This document shows, piece after piece, positions 52,477 through 61,305 of a stretch of 64,000 nucleotides of DNA. The notes beneath the pieces are model-generated. The model saw only the letters and a list, made by a program, of their open reading frames with translations. It had not been told where the DNA came from and did not search any database. The DNA is taken from NCBI RefSeq assembly GCF_900111145.1, contig NZ_FOIR01000003.1, positions 186,001 to 250,000 on the forward strand. The letters are read 5' to 3'. This DNA comes from Roseivirga pacifica. Its GTDB lineage: Bacteria; Bacteroidota; Bacteroidia; Cytophagales; Cyclobacteriaceae. Position 1 is the stretch's first letter. Each line of letters opens with the position of its first letter. Position numbers and translations under genes: made by a program.

Positions 52477-52511
52477 TTGAGAGCCTATACATGGCAATTA
52501 TAGGCTCTCAA
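52477..52511. promoter_or_regulatory. 13-bp inverted repeat after fhs (upstream operator or terminator)
   Basis: TTGAGAGCCTATA / TATAGGCTCTCAA, perfect, with a 9-nt loop. No T-run follows on either side. The inner TATAGGCT is repeated 29 bp downstream in the next palindrome, so it may be a second operator half rather than only a terminator. Confidence 0.5.
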
Positions 52512-52519
52512 ACATATAA

Positions 52520-52551
52520 TTAGTATTTATAGGCTTTAAAACCTATATTTA
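52520..52551 (+). promoter_or_regulatory. Promoter with embedded palindrome before the SatD-like gene
   Basis: TTAG at 52520-52523, a 20-bp spacer and TATATTTA at 52544-52551 (one base off TAnnTTTG). The palindrome TATAGGCTTTAAAACCTATA (52528-52547) fills the spacer and overlaps the -7 box, exactly where a bound repressor would block polymerase. Transcription would begin at or next to the ATG at 52556. Confidence 0.5.
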
Positions 52552-52555
52552 AACC

Positions 52556-53239
52556 ATGAAAGCAGTCATTTCAGGAGACATAATCGCATCTACCGCACTT
52601 AAAACAACTGATAAAGCTTTGGTAGAATCAAAGCTAAAGGCTTTATTCCTTGACCTGAATACGCATTTCAATACCTACAGCAGATTAATAAAAGGAGATT
52701 ATATTGAGTGTGTTGTTCCCAAGCCCGGCAATGCATTACAAATAGCTTTAATTTTTAAGTGCCTGGTAAAGTCATTGCCCATTAGTAACCCAAAGTCGAA
52801 AAGCGAACAGAACAAACTAAAGGCATTTAAAACCTACGGCATGCGACAAGCCATTGGCTACGGCACTTTAGATCGCTACGATCGTGAAAATGATATAATT
52901 GACGGAGAAGCCATTCACCTCTCAGGCCGATGGGTAAACGAGCACTCCACTCACAGCAAACAAAGGGTTTCTGTAAAAAGCACCCTCCAATTTCTATCGA
53001 ACGATGAAAGGTTAAACACAGACTTTGAGCCACTCTTTATGCTTTTGGATGTGCTGCTTAACAAAGCCACTAGCAGGCAATGCGAAGTAGCCTACCTAAA
53101 ACTATTAGGCAATTCCGAAGAAGAAATTGCGGCTAAACTCGGCATAAAACAACCTGTGGTAAACCAACATTCAACCGCAATTGGTTGGAACGCCATTGAA
53201 CAAGCTACTACTTACTTCAACCAAAAGCTCGCACAATAA
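52556..53239 (+). CDS. SatD-like protein with C-terminal helix-turn-helix
   Basis: A 227-aa protein. The N-terminus MKAVISGDIIASTALKTTD and the stretch MRQAIGYGTLDRYDRENDIIDGEAIHLSGR match my recollection of the SatD family, named from the satCDE acid-tolerance operon of Streptococcus mutans; its biochemical role is not settled. Residues about 190-215 (LLGNSEEEIAAKLGIKQPVVNQHS) form a helix-turn-helix, so it probably binds DNA and may read the palindrome in its own promoter. The DUF3307 gene starts within its stop (TAATG). Confidence 0.8.
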   Translation: MKAVISGDIIASTALKTTDKALVESKLKALFLDLNTHFNTYSRLIKGDYIECVVPKPGNALQIALIFKCLVKSLPISNPKSKSEQNKLKAFKTYGMRQAIGYGTLDRYDRENDIIDGEAIHLSGRWVNEHSTHSKQRVSVKSTLQFLSNDERLNTDFEPLFMLLDVLLNKATSRQCEVAYLKLLGNSEEEIAAKLGIKQPVVNQHSTAIGWNAIEQATTYFNQKLAQ

Positions 53240-53934
53240 TGACACTCTCCACTGTTTTATTACTTCAGGTTATTGCTCATGTTTTGAGCGATTTCTATTT
53301 CCAAACCGATCAATCGGTAGCCGAAAAATTAAAGCATGGAGCCAAAAGCAAATCGCTCTACAAGCATATTGCCATCACTTTTGCTCTTTCGTGGTTACTT
53401 TCATTCTCCCCTGACTTCGTATTCAACGCACTCATTATAGCGGTAACACACTACTTTATCGACCTGCTTAAACCACGGGTTCAAAAAATAAAATCCATTG
53501 GCAACTACGCCTTCTTTATAGATCAGGCCATGCATATAGTTGTTATTCTTTTAGTTACCGACTTAAGATTTGCAGGTAACAATCAGCCAATTTTCAGCAT
53601 TAACCCGCAGGCACTTCAGGCCATACTCATTTATTTAATTGCCTTAAAACCCACCAACATCATTATCAAAGAGGTCTTCAAAACTTATCAAATCGAAACA
53701 CCACAAACTGACGACCTACCCAATGCGGGAAAACTAATCGGTAGTTTAGAAAGAATTTTAATCATTACGCTCAGTATTGCGGGGAGGCTAGAAGCCGTTG
53801 GTTTCCTAATAGCCGCCAAATCAATTCTTCGCTACAAAGACACCGACAACCTAAAGACCGAATACGTACTCATAGGCACATTATTAAGCTTTGGTATTGC
53901 TACCATTCTAAGTCTTTGGTTTATGTATTTTTAA
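53239..53934 (+). CDS. DUF3307 domain membrane protein
   Basis: A 231-aa integral membrane protein with six or so helices. The N-terminal pattern LLLQVIAHVLSDFYFQTD, then KSLYKHIAITFALSWLLSF and VTHYFIDLLKPR, is the DUF3307 signature with its conserved His and Asp residues in helices, suggesting a metal or proton site. The function is unknown. Translation is coupled to the SatD-like gene by a one-base overlap, an arrangement I recall from other genomes. It may be the membrane effector of a two-gene regulator-effector module. Confidence 0.82.
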   Translation: MTLSTVLLLQVIAHVLSDFYFQTDQSVAEKLKHGAKSKSLYKHIAITFALSWLLSFSPDFVFNALIIAVTHYFIDLLKPRVQKIKSIGNYAFFIDQAMHIVVILLVTDLRFAGNNQPIFSINPQALQAILIYLIALKPTNIIIKEVFKTYQIETPQTDDLPNAGKLIGSLERILIITLSIAGRLEAVGFLIAAKSILRYKDTDNLKTEYVLIGTLLSFGIATILSLWFMYF

Positions 53935-53942
53935 AAGCTTAC

Positions 53943-54296
53943 ATGAAAATTAGAATCAACAACAATAGCGTTCGTTTGCGCTTAAACCCAGAAGACGTTA
54001 CGCAGCTAACACAAGAAGGTAAAGCCATGTCCATTTGCCATTTTCCAAATGGGGTTTTCCGCTACGCAGTAGTCGCATCAAGCAGAGAAATCATTTCGGC
54101 CGACTTTACCGGAGGCACAATTTCAGTTGAAATACCAAGCGACCAATTACTAAATTGGGATAAAGATGACCGCGTAGGTTTTGAGTTTACTACAGAAGAA
54201 GGCTTGTTCATTTTGGTTGAAAAAGACTTTCAATGCTTACAACCAAGAAAGCATGAAAACGAAGACCACCTTTACCCAAACCCAAAGGCCGAATGA
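53943..54296 (+). CDS. Small protein of unknown function linked to fdhD
   Basis: A 117-aa soluble protein: MKIRINNNSVRLRLNPEDVT, then GTISVEIPSDQLLNWDKDD, then LVEKDFQCLQPRKHENEDHL, ending YPNPKAE. I do not know an experimentally described function. The C-terminal Cys and the two His residues among acidic residues could bind a metal. The start at 53943 gives a clean beta-strand opening; an in-frame start at 53916 would overlap the DUF3307 gene. The fdhD ATG lies inside its 3' end, so it belongs to the molybdenum operon and may assist cofactor loading; that is inference from position. Confidence 0.78.
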   Translation: MKIRINNNSVRLRLNPEDVTQLTQEGKAMSICHFPNGVFRYAVVASSREIISADFTGGTISVEIPSDQLLNWDKDDRVGFEFTTEEGLFILVEKDFQCLQPRKHENEDHLYPNPKAE

Positions 54297-55123
54297 TTTT
54301 TGACACTTCCATACCAAAAACACAAAAGAGGCAAATCAAGCGGTTTGAAAACGGCACTTTCCGTGCGAAAGAAGATCTAGTTGCCATAGAAGCACCACTG
54401 GAAATACACCTGCAAAAAGAATCTGAGATTAGCGGTAAGTCGGTAGCAGTAACCATGCGCACCCCAGGCAACGATGCTGAACTGGCGCTGGGATTCTTAT
54501 TCACCGAAGGCATCTTAAGCGACTTCAACTGTATAGTGAGCACATCTCAACTAGACGAAAACATTGTTACCGTATTGGTAAAAGACGATACCGCAATTAA
54601 CCTTAGCCAATCGGACCGTAACTTTTACACCACCTCAAGCTGTGGCGTATGCGGCAAAGCCTCTATCGATGCCATCAAAGTCTCCCCTATTTTTAAATTA
54701 GCAGGTTTCTCCCCAAAAGTTAAGCCCGCACTACTTTTCGGTTTGCAAGAAAAGCTTTTAGAACAACAAAGCACATTTGCTGAAACCGGGGGCATTCATG
54801 CCGCTGCACTTTTCAATATAGGTGGCGAACTGGAGCTACTGAAAGAAGATGTTGGCCGGCACAATGCTTTGGACAAGCTCATTGGCAACTTATGGTCTCA
54901 AGGTATGCTTCCCGCCTCCAATCACATTTTGCTTTTAAGCGGAAGAGCAAGTTTTGAACTTGTGCAAAAAGCCACCATGGCAGGAATCCCAGTTATTGTT
55001 GCGGTTGGTGCGCCTTCAAGTCTAGCCATAGAACTAGCCGAAAACAATCAACACACGCTGATAGGATTTTTGAAAAAACAACGATTTAACTGCTACACAG
55101 GTCATGAGCGAATCGAAGGATAA
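54293..55123 (+). CDS. fdhD: Formate dehydrogenase accessory sulfurtransferase FdhD
   Basis: A 276-aa protein that receives sulfur from a cysteine desulfurase and passes it to the molybdenum cofactor of FdhF-type enzymes. The sulfur-carrying CxxC is in TTSSCGVCGKASID (about residues 121-124). The family stretches MRTPGNDAELALGFLFTEGIL, EDVGRHNALDKLIG and LSGRASFELVQKATMAGIPV are complete. It overlaps the preceding small gene by 4 bp and the following oxidoreductase gene by 20 bp, so the three are translated together. Confidence 0.96.
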   Translation: MIFDTSIPKTQKRQIKRFENGTFRAKEDLVAIEAPLEIHLQKESEISGKSVAVTMRTPGNDAELALGFLFTEGILSDFNCIVSTSQLDENIVTVLVKDDTAINLSQSDRNFYTTSSCGVCGKASIDAIKVSPIFKLAGFSPKVKPALLFGLQEKLLEQQSTFAETGGIHAAALFNIGGELELLKEDVGRHNALDKLIGNLWSQGMLPASNHILLLSGRASFELVQKATMAGIPVIVAVGAPSSLAIELAENNQHTLIGFLKKQRFNCYTGHERIEG

Positions 55124-57410
55124 GGAGATAAAAACACAACCACCCGAAGAATTTACGGGCTTAAAGCAAAAGGCTCCTAAAGAAACGTCTGTTGGTAAAG
55201 ACGCTATTTTTTCTGCGTTGGGCCAAATGAATAAATACATGAAAAAGGGTGAAGCACTCAAGCTGAGCCTTAAAATCAATCAAAAAGGTGGTTTTGATTG
55301 CCCAGGTTGTGCTTGGCCCGACCCGGATGATGAACGCTCTAAGCTCGGAGAATACTGCGAAAACGGTATTAAAGCCATTGCCGAAGAACGATCTAAAAAA
55401 ACGATTGGGGCAGATTTCTTCGCCAAGCACAGCGTGCAGGAACTTTCTGAATTATCAGACTTTGAGCTTGGAAAAAAAGGGCGATTACTGGAACCGCTCG
55501 TACTAGAAGAAGGTGCGACACACTACAAACCCATTAAATGGGAAGATGCCTTTCAGCTTATAGCAGACGAGCTCAACAAGCTGCCTTCACCTGACGAGGC
55601 CATCTTCTACACTTCTGGAAGAACCTCAAATGAAGCGGCATATTTATACCAACTCTTCGTTCGGGCTTATGGCACCAACAATATGCCCGATTGCTCTAAC
55701 ATGTGCCATGAGTCCTCAGGCGTAGGGCTTTCTGAGACAGTAGGGATTGGAAAAGGCTCTGTCACCCTAGAGGATATTCATCAAGCCGAAGTACTATTAA
55801 TAATGGGGCAAAATCCGGGGACAAACCACCCCAGAATGCTCTCCGCTTTAGAAAAGTGTAAGGTAAATGGCGGCCAGATTATTACGGTAAACCCTTTGCC
55901 TGAAGCAGGACTAATGCATTATACCGATCCGCAAAGCCCAAAGCGCATGCTCACCAATGGTATAGAACTTACGGATTTGTTTTTACCGGTACGTATCAAT
56001 GGCGATGTGGCTTTTCTAAAGGCGCTGATGTTTGAAATTCTGCAAATGGATATTGCACAAGATGGCGGCCTGATTGACCATGATTTTATTGACGAATACA
56101 CTGAAGGTTACGAACAGTTTATAACGGCCATTAGAAACATAGACTACATGGCTTGTTTGCGCCAGTGTGGTTTGGAAGCGAAACAAGTGCGGGCAGCTGC
56201 AAAAATCATTGCCAAAAACGAAAAAATCATTGTTTGCTGGGCAATGGGCCTTACTCAGCATGAAAATGGAGTAGACAATATTAAAGAGGTGGTAAACCTT
56301 TTGTTGATGAAGGGCGCAATCGGCAAACCGGGTGCTGGCACATGCCCTGTACGTGGCCATAGCAATGTGCAAGGTGATAGAACCATGGGCATTTGGGAAG
56401 AACCAAAACCTGAATTTCTCGACAAACTAGATGAAATTCACGGCATAAAAGCGCCTAGAGCACACGGATATTCGGTTGTCCCGGCCATCAATGCCATGAA
56501 GGAAGGAAAGGCAAAATTCTTCTTCGCCATGGGTGGAAACTTCCTTTCGGCCACTCCAGACACAGAGTTTACGGCCAAGGCGCTGCAAAATTGCGACCTG
56601 ACCGTTCATGTTTCAACCAAGCCAAATCGCTCGCATTTAATCCATGGAAAAAAGGCACTTATTCTGCCTTGTTTAGGTAGAACCGATAAAGACATTCAAA
56701 ATGGGAAAGAGCAGTTTGTAAGCTGCGAAAACTCCATGGGCGTTGTTCAATCTTCCAAAGGAGCACTAAACCCACCAAGCAAGGAACTGCTAAGCGAAGT
56801 GCGCATTGTAGCCGAACTGGCAAAAGCCACCTTAAAAAACTCGAGCATAAATTGGAACGAGTTTGCAAACGACTACGATAACATTCGCGATGCTGTAGAA
56901 CAAACCATTCCGGGCTTTGAAGATTACAACAAGCGCGTAAGGCAACCAGCTGGTTTCTATTTACCGAATGGTGCCCGAGAACGTAAATTCAACACGGATA
57001 CTGGCAAGGCCAAATTCTCGACCATTCCACTACCTAAGCACGAACAGGCTGAAGACGAATACATTATGATGACTATTCGTAGCCACGACCAGTATAACAC
57101 CACAATTTATGGACTGGACGATCGCTACCGCGGTATTTATAACGAGCGCAGAGTAGTAATGATGAACGAAGCAGACATGAAGGCTGCTGGCATTCAACAT
57201 AAGGAGGTAGTAAACCTTAGCAGCGAATACAATGGCGTAATGCGATATGCCAACAAGTTTTTGGCAATTCCATACCCAATTCCGCGCGGCAATGTGGCCA
57301 CCTATTTCCCCGAGGCAAACCCATTGGTGCCAATCGATTCGTTTGCGGCAAAAAGTAAAACACCGGCATCAAAAAGAGTGCGAATAAGAATACACAGAGC
57401 GAATGGCTAA
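55104..57410 (+). CDS. FdhF/YdeP-type molybdopterin oxidoreductase
   Basis: A 768-aa member of the molybdopterin oxidoreductase family. Near the N-terminus, C66, C69 and C85 (FDCPGCAWPDPDD, GEYCENG) are the cysteines of the YdeP-type motif. The molybdopterin domains follow: PDCSNMCHESSGVGL with a Cys at the usual Mo-ligand place, LIMGQNPGTNHPRML, and the C-terminal dinucleotide-binding domain (MTIRSHDQYNTTIYGLDDRYRG). There is no selenocysteine. E. coli YdeP is linked to acid resistance, and its substrate is not firmly known; formate is suggested here by fdhD and by fhs nearby. No electron-transfer subunit gene is adjacent. Confidence 0.93.
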   Translation: MSESKDKEIKTQPPEEFTGLKQKAPKETSVGKDAIFSALGQMNKYMKKGEALKLSLKINQKGGFDCPGCAWPDPDDERSKLGEYCENGIKAIAEERSKKTIGADFFAKHSVQELSELSDFELGKKGRLLEPLVLEEGATHYKPIKWEDAFQLIADELNKLPSPDEAIFYTSGRTSNEAAYLYQLFVRAYGTNNMPDCSNMCHESSGVGLSETVGIGKGSVTLEDIHQAEVLLIMGQNPGTNHPRMLSALEKCKVNGGQIITVNPLPEAGLMHYTDPQSPKRMLTNGIELTDLFLPVRINGDVAFLKALMFEILQMDIAQDGGLIDHDFIDEYTEGYEQFITAIRNIDYMACLRQCGLEAKQVRAAAKIIAKNEKIIVCWAMGLTQHENGVDNIKEVVNLLLMKGAIGKPGAGTCPVRGHSNVQGDRTMGIWEEPKPEFLDKLDEIHGIKAPRAHGYSVVPAINAMKEGKAKFFFAMGGNFLSATPDTEFTAKALQNCDLTVHVSTKPNRSHLIHGKKALILPCLGRTDKDIQNGKEQFVSCENSMGVVQSSKGALNPPSKELLSEVRIVAELAKATLKNSSINWNEFANDYDNIRDAVEQTIPGFEDYNKRVRQPAGFYLPNGARERKFNTDTGKAKFSTIPLPKHEQAEDEYIMMTIRSHDQYNTTIYGLDDRYRGIYNERRVVMMNEADMKAAGIQHKEVVNLSSEYNGVMRYANKFLAIPYPIPRGNVATYFPEANPLVPIDSFAAKSKTPASKRVRIRIHRANG

Positions 57411-57948
57411 GCCAGCCGGATTGATCTTAATGGGTGGGAAAAGCACCCGTATGGGTACGGATAAAGCCTTTGTAAAATGGCAAGGCGATACGTTTCTTGA
57501 AAGAGCCATAGAACTCACCTTATCAGCTTGCAGTGAGTTTTACCTTTCAGTAAATGCAGAACAGTTCAAGGAGCTTTCAGGTAATTACCCATGCATTCAG
57601 GATAATTACGCTGAAACAGGCCCTATGGGCGGCATACTTACCGCGCTAGAAGCGACCAATAAAAACCTAATAGTTGTGGCCATCGACATGCCTTTAATGA
57701 AAGTGGAGCTGCTTCAGCAGCTTTTAAACGTAGAAGAAGGCAATGTCCGAGCTTATAGAGGTTCGGAATCAGGCTTTTGGCATCCATTACCTTCCTATTG
57801 GCCAAGCAGTTCAAAAAACCATTTAAAAAGGTATGTAGAACAAGGTGAGTTTGGTCTACAGAACTTCCTTTCAAAAAACAACGCCACTGCCCTTCCGATT
57901 AGTGATTACCAGCCATTTAGAAACATAAACTCCATAAAGGAGTTATAG
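57403..57948 (+). CDS. mobA: Molybdenum cofactor guanylyltransferase
   Basis: A 181-aa MobA that adds GMP to molybdopterin to make the bis-MGD cofactor used by FdhF-type enzymes. The nucleotidyltransferase signature LILMGGKSTRMGTDKAFVKW is at about residues 7-26, and VVAIDMPLMKVELLQQLL marks the metal-binding aspartate. It overlaps the oxidoreductase gene by 8 bp and ends the run of overlapping genes. Its presence shows the oxidoreductase carries bis-MGD. Confidence 0.93.
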   Translation: MAKPAGLILMGGKSTRMGTDKAFVKWQGDTFLERAIELTLSACSEFYLSVNAEQFKELSGNYPCIQDNYAETGPMGGILTALEATNKNLIVVAIDMPLMKVELLQQLLNVEEGNVRAYRGSESGFWHPLPSYWPSSSKNHLKRYVEQGEFGLQNFLSKNNATALPISDYQPFRNINSIKEL

Positions 57949-57988
57949 CACTACGTTATTTCAATGCGGTATATTGAATTTCGCTTTT

Positions 57989-58369
57989 ATGAAATCCTTA
58001 CGGACCATATTGCTTCTGGGTATTCTTTGCTATGGCTGCAACGAACCAGCAATTATTGTAGATAACAATATTAGCTGCATAGAAATGGGGCTTCACTTGC
58101 CTCCTTGCATAGTTGAGCAAATAAACGCTTACAAGAAGAACCCTGATAAGCCTTCTAATTTTTTAGATGCCAACGTAACCGCCTATCGTTATCGCGATGA
58201 GTGCGTATTCATTTTCAATCCGGGCGATGTACCCGACTGGAAATTCATGGCTTATAATCAAGACTGTGAAGTTATCTGCGAATTTGGCGGCATTACTGGA
58301 GACACCACTTGCGAAGATTTTTCTAACACGGCTCAAGAAATTGGTGTCATCTGGAGAATTACCGACTAA
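57989..58369 (+). CDS. Small lipoprotein of unknown function
   Basis: A 126-aa lipoprotein (signal MKSLRTILLLGILCYGC). The mature part contains six cysteines in pairs (for example SCIEMGLHLPPCIVEQI and NQDCEVICEFGG), and segments such as ANVTAYRYRDECVFIFNPGDVPDWKFMAYN, suggesting a compact disulfide-bonded periplasmic protein. A TTG at 57974 would add five residues before the signal; the ATG at 57989 is preferred. No family assigned. Confidence 0.75.
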   Translation: MKSLRTILLLGILCYGCNEPAIIVDNNISCIEMGLHLPPCIVEQINAYKKNPDKPSNFLDANVTAYRYRDECVFIFNPGDVPDWKFMAYNQDCEVICEFGGITGDTTCEDFSNTAQEIGVIWRITD

Positions 58370-58445
58370 ACCAGTTGTCAAACAAAAGCCCAAATCATCT
58401 CATACTTTCTAATTCCTTATTATCTTGGTTCAAATTTTTTGAGTT

Positions 58446-59186
58446 ATGAATTCAAGACTATCAACCGTACTATTAATCACTTTAATTGCAGCACTTACCG
58501 CTTGTGGTGGTGCTAAAAAAGAAAACACCGAAACTGCAGATGTGAAGTCAGCAGAGAGTGAGTGGATTACACTTTTTAATGGAGAAACCTTCGATGGTTG
58601 GAAAACCTATGGAAAAGAAGGCATTCCAGAAGCCTGGACCATTGTAGATGGCGCCCTTGTTTGCAACGCTGGTATTGGCGAAGAAAATGTTGGCTTTAGC
58701 AGCGAATCGCTAATGACCACCACCCAATACGGCAACTTCGAGTTTGAGCTGGAGTATAAAATTGCCAAAGGAGGAAACAGCGGTATCTTCTACCACGTGG
58801 TAGAGGCTGATTCATTAGGCTTCGACTTTATGACAGGACCTGAGTATCAAGTGCTTGACGATGAGTTTTCAAGATCTGAGTCTGAAGCATTTAAAATGGT
58901 AGCTTCAAACTATGCCATGCAAGCTCCTGCTGCTACTAAAAAGCCAAACCCTTACATGCAGTGGAACAAGGTTAAAATTGTTTACAACAATGGCCATGTA
59001 GAGCACTGGTTCAATGGCGAAAAAGTATTGGAGTTTGAAGAAGGCTCTGACGAGTGGAAAGCTATTAAAGCTGAAAGCAAGTGGGCTAATACCGATACCT
59101 ATGCGGCATTTAAAAAAGGCGCATTTAGCCTTCAGAACCACGGAGACGAAGTTCATTACCGTAACATCAGAGTTAAGGCACTTTAG
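58446..59186 (+). CDS. DUF1080 lipoprotein (3-keto-disaccharide hydrolase-like)
   Basis: A 246-aa lipoprotein (signal ending LIAALTAC). The DUF1080 concanavalin-like fold is marked by EWITLFNGETFDGWKTYGKEG, GNFEFELEYKIAKGGNSGIFYHVVEAD, TGPEYQVLDDE and VHYRNIRVKAL. Members in Bacteroidota act on 3-keto-glycosides in carbohydrate degradation. The oxidoreductase at 15.8 kb is of a family that can make 3-keto sugars, but the two are far apart, so a shared pathway is only a possibility. A -7-like TATCTTGG sits at 58421-58428. Confidence 0.92.
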   Translation: MNSRLSTVLLITLIAALTACGGAKKENTETADVKSAESEWITLFNGETFDGWKTYGKEGIPEAWTIVDGALVCNAGIGEENVGFSSESLMTTTQYGNFEFELEYKIAKGGNSGIFYHVVEADSLGFDFMTGPEYQVLDDEFSRSESEAFKMVASNYAMQAPAATKKPNPYMQWNKVKIVYNNGHVEHWFNGEKVLEFEEGSDEWKAIKAESKWANTDTYAAFKKGAFSLQNHGDEVHYRNIRVKAL

Positions 59187-59207
59187 TGCTTAATTGCCAT
59201 AAACGCT

Positions 59208-59984
59208 GTGAAAAAACGCTATTACTACCTTATTAAGGTTCAATATTTAGGCTTTAGATTTCACGGTTGGGCAAAACAACCTGAGGTAAAAACGATACAT
59301 CACATGATTGACCGAACACTAAACTATGTGTTCGGTCATTCTGATTTTAAGACCTTAGGGGGCAGCCGAACCGATGCCAAGGTATCTGCCAACAGCTTTA
59401 TCTTTGAGCTTTTTTTAAAGGCTCCGCTAGCCGATGAAGCTTCCTTTCTTGAAAACTTCAACCTAAACCTACCTGCAGACATTCGGGGTTTGAGCATTGT
59501 AAAGACCGATGCAGAATTCAACATTATTCAAACTCCTAAAACCAAAGAATACCTCTATCTGTTTTCATTTGGTCAGAAAGCTCACCCATTTTCAGCACCA
59601 TTCGTATCTACCTTTCCTGAGCAGTTAAACATTGACACCATGATGAAAGGCGCAAAACTCTTTGAGGGTGAACACGAATTTAGAGCCTATTGCAAAAAAC
59701 CGGGTGAAGACACCGTAACTAGACGAACTATTGCTCTATGCGAAATTGTTCCTAATACATTTTACACGGCCAACTTTTTCCCTAGCCCTAGCTACGCTTT
59801 GCGCATTAGCGGCAAGGGCTTTATGCGCAACCAAATCCGTTTAATTATGGGGCAATTGGTGCGCCTGGGAAGAAACGAAGTTGATTTAAACTTTATAGCA
59901 CAAAGCTTAACACCAGCATTTGGTGAACACCTGAGCTTTGTAGCTCCAGCTTCGGGATTAATTCTGAACGAAGTAAACCACTAA
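59208..59984 (+). CDS. tRNA pseudouridine synthase, TruA-like
   Basis: A 258-aa enzyme of the TruA family, which makes pseudouridines in the anticodon stem-loop. The catalytic motif GGSRTDAKVSANSF carries the active aspartate at about residue 57. Also present are FHGWAKQPEVKTIHHMIDRTL and the C-terminal ISGKGFMRNQIRLIMGQLVRLGR. The length is normal and the start is GTG. The sequence is less canonical than housekeeping TruA, so it may be a second, lineage-specific copy. Confidence 0.9.
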   Translation: MKKRYYYLIKVQYLGFRFHGWAKQPEVKTIHHMIDRTLNYVFGHSDFKTLGGSRTDAKVSANSFIFELFLKAPLADEASFLENFNLNLPADIRGLSIVKTDAEFNIIQTPKTKEYLYLFSFGQKAHPFSAPFVSTFPEQLNIDTMMKGAKLFEGEHEFRAYCKKPGEDTVTRRTIALCEIVPNTFYTANFFPSPSYALRISGKGFMRNQIRLIMGQLVRLGRNEVDLNFIAQSLTPAFGEHLSFVAPASGLILNEVNH

Positions 59985-60105
59985 ACTCCTTCCTTTATTG
60001 CTGGCTTGCTTTGTCAGCCATCACAAAAGCTTGTCAGCCGCCACATTAGCCTGATTTCGAAGTAAAAAGGCCATAGGTTAGCGTCATCAAACAACTCAAA
60101 ATGTA

Positions 60106-61251
60106 ATGACAAAAATTAGACGCTACGACCTCGACTGGTTACGAGTAATCGTTTTTGGCCTACTTATTTTCTACCATGTAGGTATGTTCTTTGTGCCGTG
60201 GGGCTGGCATATTAAAAACAACATCATTTACCCAGAACTTCGCTGGCCTATGCTCTTTCTCAACCAGTGGCGATTACCAATTCTATTCGTTATCTCTGGC
60301 ATGGGAACTGCCTTTGCACTCTCCTACCGTTCGGGGTGGCAGTTTATAAAAGAGCGCCACGCGCGCTTGGCCATCCCGTTGGTCTTTGGCATGCTCGTAA
60401 TTGTGCCGCCACAAGTTTATATAGAAAGAATTTCCACCGGAGCATTCTCGGGCTCTTATTGGGAGTATTGGACCACGCAATCACTAGTTGGGGTTTATCC
60501 AGAAGGTAACCTGAGCTGGCACCACCTTTGGTTTCTGCCTTACCTATTGATTTTCTCTGTAATCCTTACCCCTGTTTTTCTTTATTTAAGAAATCATCCA
60601 AATACTAGTTTTCTGGAGGCTTGGAGAAGAAGATTAAGCAATAAGCCAATGAGTATTTACTTGCTTGTAATTCCACTTTTCCTGTACGAATCGTTACTAG
60701 AGCCATTTTTCAATATAACACACAACCTTGTTTGGGACTGGTTCAACTTCATCAGTAGCCTAACCCTGTTCTTCCATGGCTACCTGCTTATTTCAGTGAA
60801 GGAAGCTTTTTGGCCAGCCTTAGAGAAATTAAGAAAGAAGGCCTTAGCCCTCGGGATAAGCTGTTTTACTGGACTACTAATTATTTGGCTGTACTTTGAA
60901 GACTCCACAGTGATTCATTTTACAGAAGCAGCATTAAAAACCACTAATTTTTGGTCGTGGATATTGGTAATATTTGCCTACGCAGCCAAATATCTAAATA
61001 GACCGAGTCACGCTTTGGCCTACTGCAATCGCGCTGTTTATCCCTTCTACATCCTGCATCAAACCGTAACCATAATTATAGGATATTGGCTTATGGAACT
61101 AAACTGGCCTTTTGTTACAAAAGCATTTATAATGGTAGTCGGAACATTTGGAGCATGCTGGTTGCTCTATGAATTCTTAATCAAAAGGATACCTATCCTA
61201 GGCTTTGTTTTTGGGTTAAAAAGGGAGAAGAAAATAAGTAATATTAATTAA
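60106..61251 (+). CDS. Acyltransferase family membrane protein (OpgC-like)
   Basis: A 381-aa membrane protein with about ten helices and the acyltransferase-3 start pattern RRYDLDWLRVIVFGLLIFYHVGMFF, whose histidine is the likely catalytic residue. WRLPILFVISGMGTAFALSYRSG and WHHLWFLPYLLIFSVILTPVF are typical of OpgC/MdoC-like members, which add succinyl or acetyl groups to periplasmic glucans or sugars. The acceptor here is unknown. No glycan synthesis genes are adjacent. Confidence 0.9.
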   Translation: MTKIRRYDLDWLRVIVFGLLIFYHVGMFFVPWGWHIKNNIIYPELRWPMLFLNQWRLPILFVISGMGTAFALSYRSGWQFIKERHARLAIPLVFGMLVIVPPQVYIERISTGAFSGSYWEYWTTQSLVGVYPEGNLSWHHLWFLPYLLIFSVILTPVFLYLRNHPNTSFLEAWRRRLSNKPMSIYLLVIPLFLYESLLEPFFNITHNLVWDWFNFISSLTLFFHGYLLISVKEAFWPALEKLRKKALALGISCFTGLLIIWLYFEDSTVIHFTEAALKTTNFWSWILVIFAYAAKYLNRPSHALAYCNRAVYPFYILHQTVTIIIGYWLMELNWPFVTKAFIMVVGTFGACWLLYEFLIKRIPILGFVFGLKREKKISNIN

Positions 61252-61305
61252 TTGAATACGGTAATAAACTTATTTTAGCATTACTATTTCACCTCATAAA
61301 CAGTA

